A program made the position numbers and the translations under genes. The notes beneath the pieces are model-generated. The model was not told the origin of the DNA. It did not search any database and worked only from the letters and a program-made list of their open reading frames with translations. A stretch of 64,000 nucleotides of DNA. Source: Thiodiazotropha sp040507035. Its GTDB lineage: Bacteria; Pseudomonadota; Gammaproteobacteria; Chromatiales; Chromatiaceae. Of the stretch, positions 27,259 to 36,153 are shown piece by piece (position 1 is the stretch's first letter; each line of letters starts with the position of its first letter). The stretch lies in assembly GCA_040507035.1 (NCBI GenBank), contig JBEVVR010000015.1:213901-277900 (forward strand). The letters run 5' to 3'.

Positions 27259-27468
27259 ATGAGAAATACAGCATTTTTCGCTGTGCTTATCGTTCTCATC
27301 CTCGGCATAGTCTATGTCATGAAGAGTAGCGACAATCCGCCTGAAACCAACATCAGCCAGACACCGAAAGAGTATATCGAGATGGTGGAAAAGAGAAAGG
27401 CCGAGCGTATTTCGAAGGAGAAGGCCCGCGCGCAGGAGCAACAGTCCCCGCCACCGCCTCAACGTTGA
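27259..27468 (+). CDS. Small single-pass membrane protein
   Basis: A 69-residue protein with one N-terminal membrane segment ('TAFFAVLIVLILGIVYVM') followed by a charged, helical and finally proline-rich tail ('QQSPPPPQR'). An AAAGGAGA ribosome binding site lies eight bases before the ATG. No family is recognised. It follows the HAD gene by 41 bases and its end overlaps the convergent gene ending at 27459 by 10 bases. Confidence 0.7.
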   Translation: MRNTAFFAVLIVLILGIVYVMKSSDNPPETNISQTPKEYIEMVEKRKAERISKEKARAQEQQSPPPPQR

Positions 27469-27731
27469 CACAAGGGTCGATCGTCAGGATTTTCCACCGC
27501 GGCAACTATGGTATCCACGAACTCTCCCAGCTCTTGGGGTGAAACCACGGTCAGCAGACGCCGCATCAACCCCGGATCGATAACTGCCTGAATGACGCGT
27601 CCATCCCTCAAGGTGACATTCACACCCGCCACGTGGTGTTGTGCCTTGCCTTCAGGCGCCAACCCCAGCTGTTTCAGGTAGTTGATGAAATCGTGCCAAG
27701 ATCCCGCGTCGAAAAGGATATAGCCCAACAT
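27459..27731 (-). CDS. Protein of unknown function (about 90 aa)
   Basis: A small soluble protein; the family is not recognised. It begins 'MLGYILFDAGSWHDFINYLK' and has a central beta pair ('VNVTLRDGRVIQAVIDPG'). The start at 27731 is chosen from GGAGGTGAG located about eight bases upstream; the frame is open to 27830 but those residues have low gene-like quality. It is divergent from the HIRAN gene, with 87 bases between the starts. Confidence 0.55.
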   Translation of the reverse strand: MLGYILFDAGSWHDFINYLKQLGLAPEGKAQHHVAGVNVTLRDGRVIQAVIDPGLMRRLLTVVSPQELGEFVDTIVAAVENPDDRPLCQR

Positions 27732-27818
27732 CTCGGCTCTCACCTCCCTATGGGGCTCACGGATTGAGCCCCTACCCAGGTTATTCTCACATTCATGTGC
27801 AGATAGGGAGTCTACAGC

Positions 27819-28217
27819 ATGAAGAGTCAAAATTTCCTGGTCAAACTATTCAAGCTTGCGGAAATCGCCCCGAGGTTCAACTCAGGCGCCCTGAGATGCC
27901 CCCCTAGGCGCAAAGTAATCCTTCAAGAGTCTGCACTAGCCGGTTTTCAATATCATCGGGCTGGGGCGGTCTGGCCCTTTCTCCGCGTTGGCGAGCCACT
28001 TCGCCTGAAACGGGAACCGAGTAATCCACATGATCGCTATGCGATTGCCGTTTGGTTCAAGAATGAACATCTGGGATACATTCCCCGCCATGAGAACCGC
28101 ACCCTGGCTCGCCTGCTGGATCAAGGCGAACGCCTGGAGACGACCATTGTCCGCCTCCTCGAAGAGGACAATCCTTGGCGCAAGATCCGTTTTCGCGTTG
28201 AGTGGCTGCACTCATAA
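27819..28217 (+). CDS. HIRAN-domain protein
   Basis: A 132-residue protein whose second half (about 42-130) matches the HIRAN domain: 'LAGFQYHRAG', 'VGEPLRLKREPSNPHDRYAI', 'VWFKNEHLGYIPRHENRTLA'. HIRAN domains bind DNA ends in eukaryotic SNF2 helicases (HLTF); short bacterial versions stand alone, and their role is not settled. AGGGAG lies eight bases before the ATG. No helicase or nuclease is adjacent. Confidence 0.8.
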   Translation: MKSQNFLVKLFKLAEIAPRFNSGALRCPPRRKVILQESALAGFQYHRAGAVWPFLRVGEPLRLKREPSNPHDRYAIAVWFKNEHLGYIPRHENRTLARLLDQGERLETTIVRLLEEDNPWRKIRFRVEWLHS

Positions 28218-28941
28218 AAACAACGAACCTGTACCCACCCCAGGGATCAGTTCACGCAGCAACATGCTCCACATCGATCTCTATAGGATGGGCAATACCT
28301 GCCGGGGTAAGTTCTCCTGACAGCCTTGCCTTACCCTCTCCTAGGGCCTGTTAAACAACTGAACCCAAGATGGCTGATCTTAAACTGTATAAAGGCATGC
28401 CCAGCTTCGGTATCGATCACATCATCTGCAGCCTGAATCGATTTAACAAGACAAAGCACAAGCAACATTCGCCGTGGTAATTCGAGGGGAATTTTAATCT
28501 TATCAAGCGCTATCAATTTCAGCTTTGCGAATAAGTTAATTGTAACTAATTATCAAAAGATTTAATCAAACGCCTTTTAGTATTTCCGATTTTTAAAAAC
28601 AGTTAAAAAAAGCAAAACAAAAGACAAGAAATAAACATAATTTAATTGCCATTTACTGATTTTATGGAAGTAATTTTAGATAGACCTCTCATAAAGGGCC
28701 ATGACCAGTTCTCACTTAATCAACCGTCAATCTCTACTCCTCAAAAAGACAAGTGTGCGTTGTGTAATTTCAGAAAATTTTTACAATTTGAGTGGCATAT
28801 TTTCGAGCTCTTTCACACTACTGATGGCCGCCACAAATTGTGTGAAATTGGTCATCTAAAACTGTGATCTCGTGAATGAATAAAATAGGGTGCTGACCGC
28901 CATAGTGAGCAACTAAAGGAACTCGCTATTGAGGTTGTCTA
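28218..28941. other. AT-rich non-coding stretch
   Basis: From about 28500 the base composition drops sharply compared with the neighbours (A/T runs at 28530-28670). Short frames here, such as 28646-28867 on +, have no ribosome binding site and no gene-like composition. I see no RNA gene. The sequence probably contains the promoter of the repeat protein that starts at 28942; an AAAGGAACTCGC stretch at 28915 is a weak ribosome binding site region. Confidence 0.5.
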
Positions 28942-30972
28942 ATGAAATTTTTACGCACTCTCCTTCCACTAGCTCTTATCCCTGCACTCTACATGACTGA
29001 GATCAATCAGCTGCATGCAGGCACAGACTATTTTACATTCGATAAAGCCGTATGGAGGGACAAAAAAGACCTACTGGTATTCAAGGGCACCGGAACACCC
29101 AAGACAACAGTTGAACTTTTTGTCGCCGGCACAGATATCTCTCTGGGCACCAAAACAGTCAACAAGCGAGGTATGTGGCGTTTCAAGTTTTATAACCCGG
29201 ACTCCATTCCTTGCAGTGTACGAGCTGAAAACAGTACTAATGAGCTGGAGAAAGACGTTTATCGGGCACCGGCCGATTGCTCCAGTCAATCTGAATCACC
29301 CACAGAAAACACAGCTCCCGTAATCAGCGGATCGCCACGGACCCAAGTCGCTGAAGGTGATGCATATAGCTTTACTCCCAGTGCAAGCGATGTGGATGGC
29401 GACAGCCTTAGCTTCTCCATCATGAATAAGCCCTCCTGGGCCAATTTCAGCAAGTCTTCAGGAAAACTTAGCGGCACACCGGGCTATAGTGCAGCGGGCA
29501 CCACAGAGAATATTCAGATCAGCGTCAGCGACGGTAGCGCAACGGCCTCACTAGACGCCTTCAGCATCACTGTCGACAACACCAACCGGGCACCGTCAAT
29601 CAGTGGAACGCCGGCCAGCTATGCTTCTGAAGGCATCAGCTACTCCTTTATCCCCCAGGCCAGCGACGCAGATGGCGACAAACTGAGCTTCTCTATCCAA
29701 AACAAACCAAGCTGGGCAAGCTTTGACTCCGCCACCGGCAATCTGAGCGGTACCCCAGATTACAGTGACACGGGCACCACCAGTAATATTTACATCAGTG
29801 TCTCCGACGGCTACACATTGGTGACCCTACAGGCCTTCAGCATTACTGTTGACGAATCCAATCAAGCACCCATAATCAGTGGCACACCGGCCACCTCTGT
29901 CTCTGAAGGCGCTGACTACTCGTTCGTGCCCCATGCCAGCGACGCAGATGGCGACAAATTGAGCTTCTCAATCGATAATAAGCCATCCTGGGCAAACTTC
30001 AGCACCTCCACAGGTGCCCTGAGTGGAACGCCTGGTTACAGTGATGCAGGTACCACCGGGAATATTCGTATCAGTGTCTCCGACGGTAACGCAGTCACAT
30101 CCCTGAATACCTTCAGTATCACGGTCGATGAAACAAACCGTGCGCCAAGCATAAGTGGCGCTCCTACGACCAATTTAGATGAGGGATCTTCCTACAGCTT
30201 CACGCCAGCAGCCAGCGACCCGGATGGCGACGCACTGACATTCTCAATCAGTAACCTGCCATACTGGGCCAGTTTCAATGAGAGTAACGGTAACCTCACC
30301 GGTACACCTGATTCGGACTCCGCGGGAAGCTACCAAAATATCGTCATCAGCGTATCAGACGGCAGTGAAAGGGTAAGCCTGGATGGATTTACCATCACCA
30401 TTAGCGATGTCGCAGATCCTAACAATGCACCTGTCATCAGCGGCAGCGCGGAACCCAACATCATCGCTGGAAACGAATACTGGTTTGCACCCAATGCCTC
30501 TGATGCAGATGGCGACGAGCTAACCTTCAGCGTGTCAAATCTACCCCTGTGGGCCAGCTTCAACACCAATACAGGTGCAATCAGCGGCAATCCCAGCAGT
30601 GAAGACATCGGACTCTACAGCAATATCGTCATCTCGGTAACGGACGGCATCGATAGTGCCACACTGAGCCCACAGAGCATCACAGTCGTGGAACCAGAAC
30701 CAACCGTAGGTAGCATTTCACTGATGTGGGTTCCGCCTTCAACTCGCACCGACGGATCGGCGCTGGATCTGAGCGAGATTGAAGGTTACAAAATCTACAT
30801 GGGAACAACCAGTGACAACCTTACACAGATTGTCGACCTGGCTGACTCCACCATCAATGAACATGTTGTCGACAATCTTGCCACTGGCGACTACTACTTC
30901 GCAGTCACCACCTACGATACCGAGGGTAATGAGAGTGCTTACTCCAACGTTGCCATGAAGAGTACAATGTAA
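28942..30972 (+). CDS. Secreted protein with five He_PIG Ig-like repeats and a fibronectin type III domain
   Basis: A 676-residue extracellular protein. It has a signal peptide (about 1-26, ending 'NQLHAG') and an N-terminal beta domain (about 30-115). Five repeats of about 92 residues follow (roughly 125-585), each opening with 'APxISGxP' and holding 'SDADGDKLSFSIxNKPSWA', 'GxLSGTP' and 'ISVSDG'. A fibronectin type III domain closes the protein (about 590-676, 'EIEGYKIYMG', 'VTTYDTEGNESAYSN'). He_PIG and FnIII domains serve adhesion or sugar binding at the cell surface. There is no LPXTG, PEP-CTERM or membrane anchor, so release or type I/II export is possible. Repeats 1-3 are more alike than 4-5, suggesting recent internal duplication. 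Confidence 0.85.
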   Translation: MKFLRTLLPLALIPALYMTEINQLHAGTDYFTFDKAVWRDKKDLLVFKGTGTPKTTVELFVAGTDISLGTKTVNKRGMWRFKFYNPDSIPCSVRAENSTNELEKDVYRAPADCSSQSESPTENTAPVISGSPRTQVAEGDAYSFTPSASDVDGDSLSFSIMNKPSWANFSKSSGKLSGTPGYSAAGTTENIQISVSDGSATASLDAFSITVDNTNRAPSISGTPASYASEGISYSFIPQASDADGDKLSFSIQNKPSWASFDSATGNLSGTPDYSDTGTTSNIYISVSDGYTLVTLQAFSITVDESNQAPIISGTPATSVSEGADYSFVPHASDADGDKLSFSIDNKPSWANFSTSTGALSGTPGYSDAGTTGNIRISVSDGNAVTSLNTFSITVDETNRAPSISGAPTTNLDEGSSYSFTPAASDPDGDALTFSISNLPYWASFNESNGNLTGTPDSDSAGSYQNIVISVSDGSERVSLDGFTITISDVADPNNAPVISGSAEPNIIAGNEYWFAPNASDADGDELTFSVSNLPLWASFNTNTGAISGNPSSEDIGLYSNIVISVTDGIDSATLSPQSITVVEPEPTVGSISLMWVPPSTRTDGSALDLSEIEGYKIYMGTTSDNLTQIVDLADSTINEHVVDNLATGDYYFAVTTYDTEGNESAYSNVAMKSTM

Positions 30973-31038
30973 CGAGAGATAGTGTCAGCCAAGTAGAACA
31001 TAGCTTCAACCAGATAGTCGATTGGTTGGCTATACCAA

Positions 31039-31077
31039 GCACCGGATTCCAGGGATTACGATCCTTGAATCCGGTGC
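31039..31077. terminator. Bidirectional terminator between convergent genes
   Basis: Long hairpin with arms GCACCGGATTC and GAATCCGGTGC, extended inward by AGGGAT/ATCCTT around a short loop. It lies between the convergent repeat-protein and kinase genes and can stop transcription from both; the U-tract (ATCTTGTT) is modest. Confidence 0.65.
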
Positions 31078-31125
31078 ATCTTGTTGGGACTTGTAAAATC
31101 GGATTCGCGTTTGATTTGGTTTAAG

Positions 31126-33504
31126 TCAGGACTTGACTGCCAATACAATTTGATTTCGCAAAGACTTTAGCAGATTGAGCCTTTTTTTATCTATCTCCAC
31201 ACCACTGGGATTGGCATGATCCGCATAGATCAATCCCACTGCCCTGCTGTTAACCACCAGGGGAAAGAGCAGGAATGAACCGGCGCTGGAGATCTTCTTA
31301 TACCAATCCGGTATATCCGCCTGTATCTTGCCTTCCGTGGTGTCGGCAATATAGACATCCACTGCATTTTTCAACGCACCGTGAAAGACATCCACACTGT
31401 AGGCCGTCGGAAAGTGAAAAAGTTGAACAAACTCATCGGCGGAATTGCCAAAACCCAGCCTGCCAACCATTTCTCCTCGTTTCCGGTCCAGCAACGCCAA
31501 TATCACCCTTTGAAAACCGATGGCGCGATACATGGTTTCCAGTACCACATTGAAAATCTCGGATACACTGTGATTCCCCACCAGCATACCGGTGACCTCC
31601 TGCAGGCCATCCATCAGCAGGGCCTCCGCATCTTCTGGAGTTGCAACAGCGCCGGCTTCATCAGGGGCTGACTCGAGGGGTTTGGTACCCTCCTCATCGA
31701 GGATTTGGGTTTCAGCCAGCCCATCCTTATCCATCTCTTTCGAACGGCCTCTTTCGACCCCTTTTTGAGACTGCAACTCATCACTTTTGCTGGTGAGTTT
31801 TTCTATGAACTGATCTGAAATGTCACCCGATATCGCCTTCGCCACCTCCTGAAACTCCTCAATGGACTGGGTCGCCAAGCGGTTGAACTGTTTATTCGAA
31901 ATATCGAGCCCCTTGGCATATTTTTTACTCAAGGCCTCCATCGCCGACTTGTCGTCCAGCCCTGATTCGACCATCACCGTCATTGCCTCATTCGCAAATG
32001 CGGAGACCAGGCGCCTGCGCTCTATCCGATTGACAGGTTTATGATCTCCCTGCCAATGCTTCATGCTGTCGACCAGTGTCTTGGGGAAATTCCATTGCGC
32101 CGCGATCTCAATTCCGATCTTTTCATAACTAACCCCAAGAACACTGTGTTGGGCGGTGATCGGCTCCCTGTGCTCAACCTCGATCAGACGTTCGATCTCC
32201 TGTGACTCCTCTGGTAAGTAGAATGCCACCAGCAACTTGCCGAGGTCGTTCAACAGACCGGTGAGAAAATAGGCCTCGGCTTCGTGCTGATCGATCTCCC
32301 CCGCCACCTTGTGTGCCAGGGTTGCACGAAACATGGCCGATGAGACCAAATCCCGAAGATAGCCGGCCTGCTGCTTGTTTTCGATATGCTCGAAAAAGAT
32401 CAACGACGCCGCCAGGGAGCGGATCGACTGCGTACCCAGCACCACCACGGCTCGCGATACGGTACCGATTCTGCCGGAGAATCGTCCATAGTAAGCGGAG
32501 TTGACCACTTTCAGTATCTTGTTGGTGAGGGCGAAATCCTTAACGATCACCCCCGCCATCTGATTCACGTCCTTATTGCTGGCGTCCGCCATGGCGTTGA
32601 TGCTACGCACCGATTGAGACAGCGCTGGAAAGTCGCTTTTGCGCTTCATTCGACGCAGTAGGAACTCCACGGTGCCACTGGCATCCTCGTCGAGCGCCAG
32701 CTTTTGATCACTGACACCGCGCATTTCATTGAAGGCCTGCAACATCTCCGTGGCATCTTGGTAACGCAATGCAGGGTCCTTCTCCAGGGACTTGAGGATA
32801 AAGCGGTCGAGTTTTTCATCCACCGCTGAATTGAACTGGGATGGGGGTCTGGGCTCTAGCTTGAGTATTGCATCGATAACGATCTGCTGATTGTTGCCAC
32901 TGAATACCGGCATGCCGGTCAGCATCTCATCCAGGATCAGGCCAAGGGCAAAGACATCCGCCTGGGGCCCGACCTCCCCCTTTTTAATATACTCCGGTGC
33001 CAGGTAGCGGGGGGTTCCGATCAGCTTACGGTCAGGTCCCTTGGCCTCGGTAATCAGACGCGCAATACCGAAATCCATGATCTTCGGTACCTTGTCATTG
33101 TTGATGATGATATTTGCCGGCTTCAGGTCACGATGGACTATACCTGCCTTGTGCGCCTGGCTCATTCCTTCCAGCAAGCCCTGGAATATTTGCAGGATAT
33201 CACTCAATACAGGCTGATCACCCTTAACCAGGTCCTTGAGTAGATCGCCCTCTACATACTCGAAAACCAGATAGGGAATCTGTTGATGCTTTCCAGCCTC
33301 ATAGATGGAGACGATATTGGGATGCTGGAGCTTGCTTACCGCACGGGCCTCATCGAGAAACGACACCCCCATCAGCGACTTGTCGAGCAATTTTATCGCA
33401 ACCTTGCGCTCCAGCTGGCTGTCGTGGCAAAGATAGACCGTACCCTGATTGCCTACACCCAGCTGTTTGCCGACTTGGAACCGGCCGATCTGTTTTGGCT
33501 TCAT
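31126..33504 (-). CDS. Ser/Thr protein kinase - HDOD - GAF fusion protein
   Basis: A 792-residue signalling protein. The Hanks-type kinase domain (about 6-265) has the glycine loop 'LGVGNQGTV', Lys38, catalytic 'HRDLKPAN' (Asp126, Asn131) and 'DFG' at Asp144, so it looks active. An HDOD domain follows (about 290-500, 'VNSAYYGRFSGRIGTVSRAV'), then a low-complexity acidic linker, then a GAF domain (about 630-790, 'FQRVILALLDRKRGEM'). There is no membrane segment, so it acts in the cytoplasm. The start at 33504 is preferred because GGGAG lies seven bases upstream; a TTG at 33543 is the alternative. The combination links phosphorylation to HDOD signalling; targets are unknown. Confidence 0.88.
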   Translation of the reverse strand: MKPKQIGRFQVGKQLGVGNQGTVYLCHDSQLERKVAIKLLDKSLMGVSFLDEARAVSKLQHPNIVSIYEAGKHQQIPYLVFEYVEGDLLKDLVKGDQPVLSDILQIFQGLLEGMSQAHKAGIVHRDLKPANIIINNDKVPKIMDFGIARLITEAKGPDRKLIGTPRYLAPEYIKKGEVGPQADVFALGLILDEMLTGMPVFSGNNQQIVIDAILKLEPRPPSQFNSAVDEKLDRFILKSLEKDPALRYQDATEMLQAFNEMRGVSDQKLALDEDASGTVEFLLRRMKRKSDFPALSQSVRSINAMADASNKDVNQMAGVIVKDFALTNKILKVVNSAYYGRFSGRIGTVSRAVVVLGTQSIRSLAASLIFFEHIENKQQAGYLRDLVSSAMFRATLAHKVAGEIDQHEAEAYFLTGLLNDLGKLLVAFYLPEESQEIERLIEVEHREPITAQHSVLGVSYEKIGIEIAAQWNFPKTLVDSMKHWQGDHKPVNRIERRRLVSAFANEAMTVMVESGLDDKSAMEALSKKYAKGLDISNKQFNRLATQSIEEFQEVAKAISGDISDQFIEKLTSKSDELQSQKGVERGRSKEMDKDGLAETQILDEEGTKPLESAPDEAGAVATPEDAEALLMDGLQEVTGMLVGNHSVSEIFNVVLETMYRAIGFQRVILALLDRKRGEMVGRLGFGNSADEFVQLFHFPTAYSVDVFHGALKNAVDVYIADTTEGKIQADIPDWYKKISSAGSFLLFPLVVNSRAVGLIYADHANPSGVEIDKKRLNLLKSLRNQIVLAVKS

Positions 33505-33608
33505 TACCACTCCCGGATTACACCCCCTCTCTCTTAGCGGCAAAGGATTGGAAACCTGATGTCGAGACTCGGATTGAAAACAGTGAAACTAGTTTTGCTT
33601 TACTCGCT

Positions 33609-34031
33609 TCAAGGGCTGAGTAATCGATACATCAAATCCTCAAGGGCTGGAAAATCGATAGCCGGCAATCGAGAGACATCATCCCCTGTCTCTATTCCAA
33701 TCACACTGAGTCGTGATGGTAACGCCTCCAGTTGCCCAGCCAAGGCTATGGCTTCGACCACACCGAATCCGTGGCTGGATGCCAGAGACTGCTGCTGCCG
33801 TAGGGCCTCGGGATCTATCACTCTAACACCTCCCGGTCTCTCGGACAGGTGCAGGGCATCGATAATCACCACCCGCTCAACACCTTGAAAGTGACTGACA
33901 ATCTGGCTGCCGGGACGATCGAGTTTTAGCAATTCACAACCTTCAAGTTCCAGCCCGGCTAGGTGATCGATCGCCTGCCATGCCAATTGGTCGGCACCGA
34001 AGGGGGATCCGATCCCGAGAACACGAATCAT
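33609..34031 (-). CDS. Hydrogenase maturation protease (HybD/HoxW-like)
   Basis: Nickel-dependent endopeptidase of 140 residues that trims the C-terminus of the hydrogenase large subunit after nickel insertion. It starts with the family signature 'IRVLGIGSPFGADQLAW' and has the Asp of 'VVIIDALH' as a probable metal ligand. The start overlaps the large-subunit stop (ATGA, four bases), so the two are translationally coupled. Confidence 0.85.
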   Translation of the reverse strand: MIRVLGIGSPFGADQLAWQAIDHLAGLELEGCELLKLDRPGSQIVSHFQGVERVVIIDALHLSERPGGVRVIDPEALRQQQSLASSHGFGVVEAIALAGQLEALPSRLSVIGIETGDDVSRLPAIDFPALEDLMYRLLSP

Positions 34032-35329
34032 CGGCGATTGATATCGAGCCTAAGAAAGTGGGTAGCGCATGAGATACAGGGGTCGTAATTGCGTATCACC
34101 TGTTCGGCCCGCAGACGCAGGGCATCGTCCGGTTTGTCGAGCCCCAATTTCTCCAGGGAGAGGCGGATATCCTCTTCGATTCGGCCCTGGTTCTGGCTGG
34201 TGGGCGGTACGATACGGGCATAGCGGACCATCCCCTTGTCGTCCACGTCGTAGCGGTGCCAGAGGATTCCCCGGGGTGCCTCGGTGCAACCGAAGGCGTT
34301 GCCCTCCTGGGGTTGCAGCGGAACATAGGGCTCGGCAGGCCGACGATAGTGCTGCAGCAGATGGATCGCCTCATAGATGGCGAAATGGAGTTCGATGGCC
34401 CGCGCCACGATGCTGTGAAACATATTGTGGCTGGGGAAGGTTATACCGCACCCATCCATCACCTCACGCACTGGCTTGGGAAGCTGATGAAAATTGAGGT
34501 TGAGCCTGGGCAGGGGCCCGACCAGGTAGGGTCGCCCCTCCAGGGTTGAATGCAGCGCGGTGGAGTGAGGCGATTGGTGCTCTTTGAAAAAGCTCTCGTA
34601 GTAGTTGATCTCGGTCTCCAGTCCCTGTCCCGAAATCAGATTGCCGCGCTCGATGGCGTACTCCTCAGGATGACTTAGGGCCACACTGATGAAGGACTGT
34701 TCGTCGTCGGGGAAATCAAGCCCCGCGGTCCAACCCACCAGGGCCTTCGCCGCCGGCAGGGCCGCCTCCAGGCGTCGCAGCAAAGACTCTACCTCATCTT
34801 CTTGTGGCGCCCGGTAGAAACCACCGACACGTACCCCCACCGGATGCACCGAGCGGCCACCGAAGAGCGCGATCAGGTCATTGCCCAGGGTCTGCAGTTC
34901 CAGTCCCCGTCGCACCGCATCGGGATAGTCGGCAGCCATCGCGATCGCCGAATCGAAACCGAGAAAATCGGGGGCCGCCAAGAGGTGAATATGCAGGGCA
35001 TGGCTCTGTAACCACTCCCCACAATACATGGCGCGGCGCATTCCCCGCAGCCAATCGGGGGGTTGCAGGCCAAACAGGTCTTCGAAGGCCTGCACCGCAC
35101 TCATCTGGTAGGCCACCGGACAGATGCCGCAGATACGCGCCACCATATCGATCACCTGATCGCATTCGTAACCCTCGACAAACTTCTCAAATAGCCGGGG
35201 TGGTTCGTAGATATTCAACTCCAGATTTTGGATGGCGCCGTCCACTGCATCGATCTTCAGGGCGCCTTCACCCTCGACCCGGGTCAATACCGGTACATGG
35301 ATATGGATATCGCGTGTCTTGTCATTCAT
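34028..35329 (-). CDS. hydA: NiFe hydrogenase large (alpha) subunit, group 3b type
   Basis: Catalytic subunit of a cytoplasmic NAD(P)-linked hydrogenase/sulfhydrogenase. The 433 residues hold both nickel-binding motifs: L1 'RICGICPVAYQMSA' (Cys67, Cys70) and L2 'DPCISCATHF' (Cys418, Cys421). After His424 a short tail, FLRLDINRR, remains, which the adjacent protease would remove. The wording of L1 is typical of group 3b enzymes. It overlaps the small-subunit gene by eight bases. Confidence 0.92.
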   Translation of the reverse strand: MNDKTRDIHIHVPVLTRVEGEGALKIDAVDGAIQNLELNIYEPPRLFEKFVEGYECDQVIDMVARICGICPVAYQMSAVQAFEDLFGLQPPDWLRGMRRAMYCGEWLQSHALHIHLLAAPDFLGFDSAIAMAADYPDAVRRGLELQTLGNDLIALFGGRSVHPVGVRVGGFYRAPQEDEVESLLRRLEAALPAAKALVGWTAGLDFPDDEQSFISVALSHPEEYAIERGNLISGQGLETEINYYESFFKEHQSPHSTALHSTLEGRPYLVGPLPRLNLNFHQLPKPVREVMDGCGITFPSHNMFHSIVARAIELHFAIYEAIHLLQHYRRPAEPYVPLQPQEGNAFGCTEAPRGILWHRYDVDDKGMVRYARIVPPTSQNQGRIEEDIRLSLEKLGLDKPDDALRLRAEQVIRNYDPCISCATHFLRLDINRR

Positions 35330-36110
35330 TGGAGCTATCTTTCAAGCGCTCACCCGCCTGTTTGAAGGCGGGGGCGTGATTGGCTATGAAATGGAACCGC
35401 CTGGCGACGGCTGAGCTATCAAGGCCCAACTCGGTAAAGCGTTGCGCCAGGGATCGGTCGTTGATCTGTTTCAGGGGTCCGTAACAGCTGTAACAACCGC
35501 GTCCCATGGAGGGACAGAGGGCGTTACAACCCGCCACCGTCACCGGCCCCATGCAGGGCTCACCCTTGCTCACCATGACACAGACCAGCCCTTTACGTTT
35601 ACACCCCATACAGACGGAACGCTTCTCCGGACGTGGCTGAACACCACTCAGCAGGTCCCGCAGGGCCCCCACGACCTGACGTGAGTTGACCGGGCAGCCA
35701 GGGATCTCGAAGTCGACCTTGATATAGTCGGAGATGGGATTGGAGCTCTGCAGGGCCTCGATATGGTCGGGCCGGGCATAGACCGCCGCCATCCAGGCGG
35801 AGCGGTCGGTAAAATTGGCCAGCGCCTGCAACCCACCCGCGGTGGCACAGGCACCGATGGCAATCAGGGTAGCACTCTTCTCCCGCACCTCCTTGATGCG
35901 CGCTATATCCTCCGCTGTGGAGACGCTCCCCTCCACCAGTGCGATATCGGCCTCGGCCACCGGATCGTTGGGACCGGCCTCGGCGAAGTGAACTATATCC
36001 ACCAGCTCCGGTAGCAACAGCAGGGGTTCACCCAGATTCAGCAGCGCCAGCTGGCAGCCATCGCATGAACTGAACTTGTGTACCGCTAGTTTTGGTTTAG
36101 TAGTTGTCAT
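35322..36110 (-). CDS. hydD: NiFe hydrogenase small (delta) subunit, group 3b type
   Basis: Iron-sulfur subunit of the same enzyme, about 262 residues with the opening 'KLAVHKFSSCDGCQLALLNL'. Further cysteines lie in 'IGACATAGG', 'EIPGCPVN', 'CMGCKRKGLVC' and 'CNALCPSMGRGCYSCYGP', enough for the proximal and two further clusters. There is no Tat signal, so the enzyme stays in the cytoplasm. An ATG at 36128 is also in frame; 36110 is preferred because the family begins close to 'KPKLAV'. Ribosome binding site support is weak for both. Confidence 0.9.
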   Translation of the reverse strand: MTTTKPKLAVHKFSSCDGCQLALLNLGEPLLLLPELVDIVHFAEAGPNDPVAEADIALVEGSVSTAEDIARIKEVREKSATLIAIGACATAGGLQALANFTDRSAWMAAVYARPDHIEALQSSNPISDYIKVDFEIPGCPVNSRQVVGALRDLLSGVQPRPEKRSVCMGCKRKGLVCVMVSKGEPCMGPVTVAGCNALCPSMGRGCYSCYGPLKQINDRSLAQRFTELGLDSSAVARRFHFIANHAPAFKQAGERLKDSSNE

Positions 36111-36153
36111 CGTCTGACACCGCTCCATAAATCTAGAAGTTTTGAGTTATCAG

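Noticed and set aside
28646..28867. A 73-codon frame in the AT-rich stretch
   Set aside because: No ribosome binding site, no similarity recognised; AT-rich DNA produces such frames by chance.
29300..30700. Regular sequence repeats that could look like a CRISPR or tandem satellite
   Set aside because: They are about 280 bases long, imperfect, in frame, and encode Ig-like domains.
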